Position numbers and translations under genes: made by a program
Shown here: positions 53,430 to 62,929 of the stretch, piece by piece
Layout of the letters: every line of letters starts with the position of its first letter
Position numbering within the stretch: position 1 is the first letter of the stretch
Assembly (NCBI GenBank): GCA_038142005.1
Contig: JAYQJE010000001.1
Coordinates: 930,001-994,000, forward strand
From: SHAN690 sp023262195
Lineage (GTDB): Bacteria > Bacteroidota > Bacteroidia > Flavobacteriales_G > Salibacteraceae
DNA: 64,000 nucleotides
Reading direction: 5' to 3'
Notes under the pieces: model-generated
Database searches by the model: none
What the model was told of the DNA's origin: nothing
The model's input: the letters and a program-made list of their open reading frames with translations, nothing else

Positions 53430-56400
53430 TTATCGTTGTTGGAAGTCGTTGGTAAGGATTAATGTGCCATCGCGCCTTACAAACTGATCGTGGTCAGTAA
53501 ATAGCACAATGCGCCAAGCGTATGCACCCATAGGAGCACGCTGTCCGTTGACCATTCCATCCCACTCAAAGTTCTTATCTGTTGTGCTAAACACCGTATT
53601 ACCCCAACGATCATATACCTCTAGTTTCATCTCACGTATTCCGAGCGATTTAATTGACCAGGTCTCATTAATGCCATCATTGTTTGGAGTGAAACTACTT
53701 GGGATATAGAGGTGATACTCTGGTTGAACGAGCACTGTTGCTACATCTGAGCATCCATAGTCATTTGTAACCTTGAATTCAACTCCATAACCCATACCAT
53801 CTGGCATAGTGATTACAGGTTCGGCCACAGCAGAAGTCAGTCCCAAATCCAAGACTGTCCAATCATAAAAGCGAATGGTATCTGTTGACCATGATTTATC
53901 ATGGAATCGCACATCGTAGTCATTGACATACTCATATTCAAAGTCAGATTCAATCTCTGAAACAATTACTTCCACTTGTCCATTTCGCACAGTATCACAT
54001 TGATCGACAATTCTTACGGGATACGTTGTTGTCTCAGTTGGTTTAATGGTATGAAATCGCCCGGTTGACTGTAACGAATTCTCCCAGAAGTACTTGTAAT
54101 TACCACCACCATTAATACCCTTGGCTTCGAGCACTATGATATCGCCTTTACACATGACTGTATCATTGGTCAATTCGTAAGACAGATCATTTTTATCAGC
54201 TATAATCGCCCACACCGTTTTTTCTACAGTATCAGCACGACATCCATCCGTGAGTTTCACGGTGAATTTCTTATCGCTGTAAATGATCTCTTGAATATAA
54301 GTTGTTGTGTCTATGTAGTCATTCCAACTCATCAAATAACCAAATCCAAATCCACCGGTGGGAACGGGTGGTCCGAAATGAGCTTTCATTTCAGGGCATG
54401 CAAGAGTGTCGTTTTGTACACCTCTGATCACTAATGGATCTGCCGCTGGTACATTAACCACGAGCGAGTCCACATACTCTACTAAGCCACAAACATCTGT
54501 GACTGTGACATAGTACTTTTCTGTGAGCAATGGTGCCACCACTGTGGAAGAATCGGTTACTCCATCACTCCATTGATATGAATATGGAGGATACCCACCA
54601 GACGCTACTACTCCAATAGTAATTGGGTCACCAGGACAATCAATGAGACTTACATCCGTGTCTTCTGTTTCCGTGAGAACAGGATCATTCTCAACGTAAA
54701 GATTGAAGGTTTTTACTACGGTTTCTTGAGTACAGTTTCTAGTAATGGTAACGGTGTAAGTTGTATCAACTGTACTAAACACTGATATCGTCGAATCTGT
54801 GGATCCAGTGCTCCATAAAAAGTCAATATCACCGTGCCAGTTGCCATCATTAAACTGCACTCCTACGGCTATGTCTACCGGTGGACTGGTACAATTGATG
54901 GTTTGTTTGTCTCCAATTTTTGTGGCTTGCCACGGGACGTTAAATACTCCAACGGTAACAAACCCAGTTAATTCTTGATCGCCACACCCATCTTCAACAA
55001 CCACGGAGTAGGCAGTTGTAACAGGTGGCTGCACGTTTTGAGTTGAATCGGTGTGACCATTGCTCCAAGCATAGGTGTACGGTGGAAGTCCAGTAGGGGT
55101 GACTCCAATAAATGCGGGAGGATCATTGCAATCAAGTGTAGTTGCACCAAACATATTCAGATTCAGCGCGGGTTGGTCCACAATCGTGAGGTTAAGAGTA
55201 TCTTCTCCATCACACATAGTGACTGCTGAATCCGTGATTACAAAATCGAATGTCTCAAAAACCTCCGCAAGTTGATCATAGTAAATATCTATATCTAGTT
55301 CTACATGTGCACTATCTTGGGGAAAGGTGATGGTACAATCGTAGACTCCAGTGTTGTTATTAAATACACAGTTCGGAACTTGTTCATAGTCTAAGCCCAT
55401 GGTGGCCGTGCCTGCAATTTTATACTCTAAAGTATATGGTGGATAAGTAGAATCTACACGATCGAAACCTAATTCCAGACTTCCGCAGCCCTCATACAGA
55501 GCGGTATCAAATCCAAAAGGATTGTAGGAGGGTTGTGGGTTTACAGAAACTCCAAAAAATTCAAAGCTTTTTGCCTTTAGAAAAACTGACGAATCAAAAA
55601 TCCAATCTACACCATCACAGATAGCAAGTTTTACATGGTAAGTATCGCACGCCTGCACCGCAATTGCTTGGGTCTGGAAAACATCTGTCCAAGCACCACC
55701 AAAGTTACCAGCATTGCCAGCAGCATAGGCAAAAGCCTGAGCAGTCGGGCCAGTATTGTAATACTGGTTATAGGATGGATTTCCATTACATGGAGGAGAG
55801 CCTGTACCATTGTGGATGGAGGTGATGGCAACGGGCAAGCTTACTGTTCCCGGCACAATAGATACGTTGCGAGCATTGTTTGAATAGGTTCCATTTATTC
55901 CTGGTCCACTAATAAAAAAACCAAAGGCATCATTGTATTGCGAACAGGGATAGTTTGGCCATTCTTCTGATCCAAAACAGTATTCAAATGCCACCGAGTC
56001 ATCTTGAGCGGCTACAAAATCAAACTCTAATACGCAACGATCGCGCATGATAGAAGGAGGGGTGCCCCATCCTACGGACTGTGCAACAGCTAATACATCG
56101 GCATCACCCGGGCCTTGAAAACTTGCTGATGAGAAGCCATTCACAGGAAGTGTATTGATATTTCCTGTAGACATCACAAGGCCGCTATCAATTCCAAACA
56201 GCGCTGAGCCTCCGCTGAAAAACCCAAATTGGCCGTTGGATAAGCCATTTGCAGCACCGTTAAATTCGAAGTTCATAGCAGTAATTTGACTGCTCAAAAA
56301 CACATTTTCAATCATATGCTGGCTCTGATTGTAGGGTGCTGCTATAGTGGTAGTCAATTGAGCATTTGCACTCAATGCCACGGATGCTATACCTACAATA

Positions 56401-56432
56401 ACAGCAATGAAGTATTTCAAATTCACTTTCAT
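53430..56432 (-). CDS. Choice-of-anchor L, T9SS type B surface protein
   Basis: A 1000-aa exported protein. Signal peptide MKVNLKYFIAVIVGIASVALSANA. Residues ~30-295 are a choice-of-anchor L domain (FGIDSGLVMSTGNINTLPVN, CVLEFDFVAAQDDSVAFEYC, NDAFGFFISGPG, HVKLAICDGVDWIFDSSVFL). A Calx-beta-like part, then several Ig/PKD-like repeats with the pattern YxYxWSxGxTDST follow (YTYAWSNGHTDSTQNV, YSYQWSDGVTDSSTVV). The C-terminus is a gliding-motility-associated (type B) sorting domain: YIPSSFTPNNDGINETWSIK, VYDRWGNTVFST and GAYAWRIVLF. Probably on the cell surface or released; ligand unknown. Confidence 0.9.
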   Translation of the reverse strand: MKVNLKYFIAVIVGIASVALSANAQLTTTIAAPYNQSQHMIENVFLSSQITAMNFEFNGAANGLSNGQFGFFSGGSALFGIDSGLVMSTGNINTLPVNGFSSASFQGPGDADVLAVAQSVGWGTPPSIMRDRCVLEFDFVAAQDDSVAFEYCFGSEEWPNYPCSQYNDAFGFFISGPGINGTYSNNARNVSIVPGTVSLPVAITSIHNGTGSPPCNGNPSYNQYYNTGPTAQAFAYAAGNAGNFGGAWTDVFQTQAIAVQACDTYHVKLAICDGVDWIFDSSVFLKAKSFEFFGVSVNPQPSYNPFGFDTALYEGCGSLELGFDRVDSTYPPYTLEYKIAGTATMGLDYEQVPNCVFNNNTGVYDCTITFPQDSAHVELDIDIYYDQLAEVFETFDFVITDSAVTMCDGEDTLNLTIVDQPALNLNMFGATTLDCNDPPAFIGVTPTGLPPYTYAWSNGHTDSTQNVQPPVTTAYSVVVEDGCGDQELTGFVTVGVFNVPWQATKIGDKQTINCTSPPVDIAVGVQFNDGNWHGDIDFLWSTGSTDSTISVFSTVDTTYTVTITRNCTQETVVKTFNLYVENDPVLTETEDTDVSLIDCPGDPITIGVVASGGYPPYSYQWSDGVTDSSTVVAPLLTEKYYVTVTDVCGLVEYVDSLVVNVPAADPLVIRGVQNDTLACPEMKAHFGPPVPTGGFGFGYLMSWNDYIDTTTYIQEIIYSDKKFTVKLTDGCRADTVEKTVWAIIADKNDLSYELTNDTVMCKGDIIVLEAKGINGGGNYKYFWENSLQSTGRFHTIKPTETTTYPVRIVDQCDTVRNGQVEVIVSEIESDFEYEYVNDYDVRFHDKSWSTDTIRFYDWTVLDLGLTSAVAEPVITMPDGMGYGVEFKVTNDYGCSDVATVLVQPEYHLYIPSSFTPNNDGINETWSIKSLGIREMKLEVYDRWGNTVFSTTDKNFEWDGMVNGQRAPMGAYAWRIVLFTDHDQFVRRDGTLILTNDFQQR

Positions 56433-56435
56433 TTA

Positions 56436-57973
56436 TTAGTTCATTACAGTGAGTGTACCTGTTTCATTTATCAGTCCTCCAGAGACCGTAACACCTTTTA
56501 CGACATAGACATAGGTGTTTAGCCCATTCGGAATGGTTGAATCACCACCCCACTTTAAGTAATGGTCGCTGCTGTGGAAGATTCGTTGCCCCCAACGATC
56601 GAATATTTCTATGCTAAATGAAAGAAATGGTTCGTCTGTGGCAATGAAGAAATAGTCGTTACGGCCATCTTGATTTGGACTAAATGCCGTGGGAATGAAT
56701 AAATTATCACGTACTGTAATGGATTTGGTCTCACTCGTCTTGCATCCCAAGTCATTTTCAGTAATCAATGTTACCTCATTTACCGTTCCTACTTCAAGCG
56801 ATGCTAGGTATGATGATTCATTGGAATACTCCACACCATTAATTATCCACGAGTATTTATTTTGAGTTTGAGCCTCACTTGCGGTAAGTACCACTTCGTT
56901 CCGCACTGCATGAACATCATATTCAAAATCCGATGTCACTTCGCTTACAACAATCTGCTTTGGAACTATATGTCCATCGCCACATTGATCCACATAGGTT
57001 AAATTATATTCCTTGGTTTCGAGAATTTCATCCTGAAAATCCACCAACATTTCATTTCCATTCCAATAGTAGAGCCTCCCGAGGTCAGACTGTTCTGTAA
57101 TTTCAACCACTTCTCCTTCACAAACGGTCATCGGATTCGCAGTCGGAAGTTCAATTGCTTCTTTTTGAAGGACAATGTTTGATTTTATGAATTCATCTTG
57201 GCAAGCATCCGTAACGGTATACGTAATTTCAAGACCATCTTTTGCCGCAATTTCTTGGGGCATGTCGGCTCGAGACCAATCATCAAAGGTGTATTGATAC
57301 CCGTGGCCTACGCCACCGGATATACCTTCGAGTGAAGGAGACAAGGTGATTATTTCATCATCACAAGCAAAGGTTATGACTACGTTGCTAGAAAATATCA
57401 ATGGATCATGTTTTTCAACCTCGATGATTATTGGAGCTATTGCTTGTGTTCCACAAGCGTCCGTAATCGTTACAGAGTAGTCTTCCGATTCAAACGGCTT
57501 GACCGTTTTTGTTCGGGCTGTAGATAAGTCTGCCCAAACCAAGCTATAGGGGGCATGCCCACCATCAAAACTTGGCTCAATTTCAATGGGCGTGCCCTTA
57601 CAAGTCTGCTTGTCAATTTCGTAATGTGAGTTACCTATCACTATTGGATCGTTTAAAATATCCACGCTAAAATGCTTCACGGTATTAATTCCTATCTCAC
57701 TATTGGATATTGTCACAGCGTATGCTGCAGAGGTTTGAGGGTTAACGTATATGATTGAATCAACTTCGCCAGTGCTCCAGTTGTATTGATAGCCTGGATG
57801 AAATGGTGCGATAATCACTCCAATAGGCTCAGGCGTTTGCAAGCAGTTAACCACTTGATGTTTGCTGATGGAGGTGATGCTGGGGTTATAAGGGTTGTCG
57901 CCTTGAGCCATTGTGACTTGCGTCAATAGGCAACTAAAACAGAAGCCAAGAGTTGAGTGAATGTATTTTTCAT
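56436..57973 (-). CDS. T9SS type B surface protein with Ig-like repeats, frameshift in signal peptide
   Basis: About 512 aa. The best start is ATG 57973, giving the signal peptide MKNTFTQLLASVLVAY; one base is missing near 57923-57927 (GCCTATTGACG), after which LTQVTMAQGDNPYNPS continues. Without this repair the open frame starts with a poor, cysteine-rich leader. The body has Ig/PKD-like repeats (YQYNWSTGEVDSIIYV, YSLVWADLSTARTKTV, YSVTITDACGTQ). The end is a type B sorting domain: LFIPTAFSPNQDGRNDYFFI, IFDRWGQRIFHS and NTYVYVVKGV. The paralogue downstream starts 3 bp after its stop, so both are one operon. Confidence 0.85.
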
Positions 57974-58098
57974 AGCAGCAGGCGTGTTTAGAACCTACAA
58001 GTCTAACCATTTCAATCCATATTGTCAATGAATTTTTTTTGATTGAGTCTAAAGCGCTGATCCCCGTAATTTCTGATGCTCTAGCGAGAAACGCTTGC

Positions 58099-58106
58099 TA
58101 TATTTG
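58099..58106 (+). promoter_or_regulatory. -7 box TATATTTG for the M20 dipeptidase
   Basis: A perfect TAnnTTTG match 25 bp ahead of the ATG at 58132. Confidence 0.6.
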
Positions 58107-58131
58107 GGCAAATTGTAAAGTAGTTTTCAGT

Positions 58132-59518
58132 ATGGATTTGAATCAAGTTCGAGCTTATATAAATAGCAACCAAGACCGTTTTTTAGAGGAGTTAGTAGAG
58201 TTATTGAAAATACCTTCTGTAAGCGCGGATAGTGCATATAAAAATGATGTTCAAATATGCGCAGAGCACGTAAAGGAGTCCTTACGATCGGCAGGTGTAG
58301 ATGTAGCTGAGGTGTGTCAGACGGATGGTCACCCTATTGTGTATGCTGAGAAAATTGTGGATCCAAGCAAGCCAACCATTTTGGTATATGGTCACTACGA
58401 TGTGCAGCCTGCAGACCCTGTTGAGCTCTGGAATTCGCCACCATTTGAGCCAGTTATAAAGGATGGGAAAATTTATGCAAGAGGTTCCGCGGATGACAAA
58501 GGGCAATTTTATATGCATGTGAAAGCTTTTGAGTTGTTAAAGGAAATGGGAGAACTTCCTTGTAATGTGAAGTTTATGATTGAGGGTGAAGAAGAAGTTG
58601 GGTCTGTAAACCTTGGAATTTTTGTAAAAGAAAATAAGGAAAGACTTAAAGCTGATGTTATACTGATTTCTGATACTTCGATCATCGATAATGATACCCC
58701 ATCCATTACGGTGGGTCTTCGTGGTCTGAGTTATGTCGAGGTCGAGGTTACTGGCCCATCGAAGGACCTGCATTCTGGAGTTTATGGCGGGGCCATAGAT
58801 AATCCTATTAATGTCTTGTGTGAAATGATCGCCTCCTTGAAGGATGACAATGACCACATCACAGTAGAAGGCTTTTACGATCGAGTGGAGGAAGTATCGG
58901 CTGAAGATCGCGCGGAAATGGCCAAAGCACCTTTCAACAAGGAAGAATATATGGCAGCGGTTGGTGTTAGGGCTACAAGAAGTGAGAAAGGTTATTCACC
59001 AAGGGAAGGCGCTTCAATTAGGCCAACACTAGATGTGAATGGAATTTGGGGCGGATACATTGGCGAAGGCGCTAAAACCGTGCTCCCATCAAAAGCGAAT
59101 GCGAAGATTTCAATGCGACTCGTGCCTGACCAAGATCCGATTGAAATAACCGAACTATTTAGAAAGCACTTCGAGAAAATTGCACCAGATACGGTATCGG
59201 TAAAAGTGGAAGCGCATCATGGAGGTGACCCAATAGTTATCCCAACAGATTTTCCGGGTTACGTGGCGGCTTCGTTGGCTATGGAAGACACCTTTGGTAA
59301 AAAACCTATTCCTGAAAGGGGAGGTGGAAGCATACCAATTGTGGCCTTGTTTGAAGAGGAGCTAGGGTTAAAGTCGATTCTCATGGGATTCGGTTTGGAC
59401 AGTGATGATATTCACTCACCGAATGAGCACTATGGTGTATTCAACTATTTGAAAGGAATTGAAACCATACCATTTTTCCACCTTCATTTCGCCAAACTAG
59501 GTTTAGCGAAAAATTTAG
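58132..59518 (+). CDS. M20 family dipeptidase, frameshift at 3' end
   Basis: About 461 aa, a zinc metallopeptidase of the carnosinase/CPG2-like M20 family, cytoplasmic. ATG 58132 (MDLNQVRAYINSNQDRFLEE) is chosen. Zinc ligands are in ILVYGHYDVQPADP, ARGSADDKGQFY, the catalytic Glu in IEGEEEVGSVNL, and later ISDTSI and DDIHSPNEHYG. The dimerisation domain contains GPSKDLHSGVYGG. The open frame runs into the convergent gene, but removing one A from the A5 run at 59509-59513 gives a normal end, HFAKLGLAKI, with stop TAG 59516-59518, and also fixes the neighbour. Confidence 0.88.
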
Positions 59519-62451
59519 GCTACCTCGAAAATTGGTTTCATTTCCATCTTGGTCTGAAGCATTAATAAGGTAATAGTAGACGCCATAAGCAGCAGGTGAT
59601 CCGCTGATTTGACCGTCCCAACAAGGTGATTCGGTGCTCTGAAAAATATGATTTCCCCATCGGTTATAAATGGCGATTCTGTATTCGATCACATTTTTAA
59701 GTTCAACGCAATACTCATCATTAATTCCATCTCCATCGGGTGTAAAAACATTAGGGATATAGACTAGTGCTGGGCAGTCATCCGTAATCATTATGCTGTC
59801 TTTATAGACGCAGCTGTTTGTATCTACAATGACAACGGAGATTAGCCCGGGTTCAGTAATTACTGCATCAAAATTTTCTTCTCCGTTTGACCAAGAGGCC
59901 GACCGAACACCTGCGCTGTTCAGGGCAATACGTATTGACTGTCCTTCACAAACATTGGTATCAGGAGCCAGAATTTCAATCGGCTCGACTTGAGAGATTT
60001 CTACGGTGTCACTCACCGATGCGCAGCGATTGGTTGCAGTAACAGAAAATAACCCTTCGGAGACCGTTAAGCTTGAGCCGGTACTGTCGTTATTCCATAA
60101 ATAGCTGAATAGATAGTCGGAACCAGTATCAGACAATTGCACTTGGCCATTGGGTGAGCACAATAAGGTGTCCCTCCCCACAAAGAGTTTGAAGTTGGTA
60201 TCCCATGCAATGATTCTGACAGAATCTGTGATATTGCCACAGGTATTGGAAGCTGTGAAGCTTATTATTCCATCTTCAGATGCAACAAACGTGGGTGATA
60301 CGGTGCCATCGTTCCAATTTGCAATGACCGAGTCCTTCGTGGCCCGAAGCGTTAAGCTCTCTGATTCGTCACAAAGGATTAATGCCGTATCCAAGGCACT
60401 TTCAAGTTCGGATTCTACACTCACGGCAATGGTATCCGATACCGTATCGCAAACATTAGCTATGCGCAACCAATACACACCTGAAGAATTTATGCTGCGG
60501 ATAGGGCTCGTCAATCCATCATTCCATAAATACTCGGCCGCTTCAAACGTGAAATCGAAGTTGAGCGAACCTGTATCACAGATGGTCGTGTCTAAAGGGA
60601 AATCTACTACGGGCTGGGCAAGGGTGTTGATCGTAACATTAATTTCATCTGAGGTATTACCACAGGCATTTGTTGCGGTCAATGCATAAGTTCCAGTGCT
60701 GGTCACCGTGAATACGGTGTCGTGGGAACCATCCCCCCAGATGTAAAAAGCATTCGGGAGGTCGGGGTCAAGCACAAAGCTAAATGTGCCGCAAACCGCA
60801 GTATCTGGACCTAAATCGAATAGAGGGGGCCCATTTACATCGGCTACATCTATGGTATCTCGGAAAGTGCAGCTCTGGTAAAACACATCCACCCAATAGA
60901 TGCCTCCAGTGCTTATGTTTATACTGCTCGCTGTGGATCCTGTCGACCACTTGTGGCAGGCATTGTACCAGCTAGCGTCTAGATTAATTGACCCAGATCC
61001 GTTACATATAGTGGTATCATTTCCAAGTATATCGGTTGCTGTATCCCAAATTATTACGTTCCTATAAAAGGTATCTGTGTTGTTGCCGCTGTGTGCGTAT
61101 AGGGTAACATTGAATGTGTCGGGCGAGCTAAAGATATGTTCTGTTTGCATATCGGTGCTGGAGTTGCTGCCGCTGCTCGGATCTCCGAAATTCCATCGCA
61201 CAGAATCAGGGTAAGGCTATCTGCGGGCCACATCACGGTCTCTGCTCCGTCACATGTAGTCCCAAATTCTAAATGGATGCCGTCTGAGACATACGTGCTG
61301 ACAAAGTTTGGCAGCCCTTCTCTCACGGTACTATTGGTCACATACCCGAACTCATCAAAATTTGCCGCATTACCATACTCATTTGGATTATTGATTACCG
61401 CGAGTGTATCGTAGGTAGGGAAATAATTTACGGTCATGTAAATTTTACCGTTGGCAGCCAACTGCAGGTTTGAAGGAACTTTTAGCTCGTTGATTTGTGC
61501 TAATTCAAACTTACTATCGAGCAAACAGTTGGTGTCGATATGATCAATGTCATATTGGTAAAGAATAGCTTCAGGAACGGCAGAAAAGCGCTGAGTATAG
61601 TACAACTTTCTGCTATCTGGACTGAATTCGACACCAAACGGAAAATGGCTTACAAAACTTTCTATCAGTAGGGGTTTTGTTACATATCCCGTTTCGTTGT
61701 TGAATGAGAGCAATTCAATATGTCCACCAGCTAGACTAGCAATTGCGATTTTGGTGCCATCGGGGGATACTTTCATTTGTCCCATGGCCGAGTTGGTGTT
61801 GCCAGTATGGCTTTCGCCAACGATACTCACCACAGGAATAGGATCTACTCCAAAGGAATCCACATGGAATGCAAGAAAGGTGTCACTTTGCCATTTATGT
61901 GTTAATACCCAGAAATCAATGTCGTTGGCGTGCTTGGTAGCGCAAAGCTTCTCTGTTACGTTGGTGGCTAACTGGGTGGCGTTGAGCACCATACCTTCAC
62001 CATTGTTAAGACTCATGTCCACAACATAATAATTCAGACCATCGCCTACGCCATTATCATCCATGGTGAAGAGGAAGTAGCGGTTGCTATTTAGTATGTC
62101 TGGTATGATAAGTGAGCTTTGGGTCGCTTCCCGATTTCCCATTAAATTGCCTCCACCAAGCATTTCTTGGTGCAAGTAATTCCATGCCTTTTCACCGTTG
62201 CTGTAAAACAGCAGATTCCCGTTTTCATCCGATATTGTGGATGAGCCTTGAGAAAGCACAGCACCGGCAATATTTGCGGTAAAATTCACTGGGGTCGGTC
62301 CAGAGAAATCGATTCCACAATTTGTGGGCATCGCCCAATTGTATGCCCGCTCTCTTTGCCCAAAAGTGTATGAGCTAGCGATGAGAAGTATGAGTAGACA
62401 ACTTATTTTTACGCTCCACAACTGTTGCTCATATGTGCAATCTAACTTCAT
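59503..62451 (-). CDS. T9SS type B surface protein with beta-propeller-like and PKD regions, two frameshifts
   Basis: About 982 aa. From ATG 62451 the signal peptide is LLILLIASSYTFGQ. Residues ~50-420 look like a beta-propeller (ISDENGNLLFYSNGEKAWNY, MKVSPDGTKIAIASLAGGHI, EFSPDSRKLYYTQRF). A PKD domain (RWNFGDPSSGSNSSTDMQTE, HIFSSPDTFNVTLYA) and Ig-like repeats (YLWNDGLTSPIRSINSSGVY) follow, then a type B sorting domain (YIPNVFTPDGDGINDEYCVE, YNRWGNHIFQS). One base is missing near 61203-61214 (ACCCTGATTC, giving DSVRWNFGD). One extra base in the run at 59509-59513 hides the proper end GSLNFR with TAA at 59505..59503. Confidence 0.87.
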
Positions 62452-62461
62452 TAAATCGAAT

Positions 62462-62929
62462 ATGAAATTGGCTCGATATTGTTTTATTGTATTGCTCGTA
62501 GGTTTGTTTTCGGGTTGTGAAGTTAAGGACATTCAGCTTGTTGAAGTGGAATCGGTGAAGGTTCTGAATGTTAACAAGCGCAACATTGATGGAATTCTTA
62601 ACATTAAGCTAGAAAATCCAAATGCGTTCGGAGTAAAGGTCAAATCGGCCGACTTTGAAATTTGGGCGAACAATGCCGTGGTTGGAAAAGCAAAGCTCAC
62701 CGATCCATTTAAAATTGAATCCAATTCGACCCAATCATACCCTGTACATTTAAGCGGAGACTTGAGCAATGCCATTTCTGGTGGAATAGGAAGTATAGTT
62801 GGTTTGTTGATGGGCAAAGAGCCTACAATGCGCATTAAGGGAAAGTTGAAAGCTTCCAGCTTTTTGATTACAAAAACAGTGGAAATAGATGAACAGACGG
62901 ATATTCCAATTTCTTCATTTATCCGTTAA
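62462..62929 (+). CDS. LEA type 2 (WHy domain) lipoprotein
   Basis: A 155-aa lipoprotein: signal peptide MKLARYCFIVLLVGLFSGC with lipobox FSGC, then a LEA_2/WHy domain with LVEVESVKVLNVNKRN, GILNIKLENPNAFGVKVKSA and DFEIWANNAVVGKAKL. These domains are found in stress-related proteins of plants and bacteria; the role here is unknown. Its ATG is only 10 bp from the divergent T9SS gene's ATG. The 3' end overlaps the convergent GH3 gene by 11 bp. Confidence 0.85.
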   Translation: MKLARYCFIVLLVGLFSGCEVKDIQLVEVESVKVLNVNKRNIDGILNIKLENPNAFGVKVKSADFEIWANNAVVGKAKLTDPFKIESNSTQSYPVHLSGDLSNAISGGIGSIVGLLMGKEPTMRIKGKLKASSFLITKTVEIDEQTDIPISSFIR

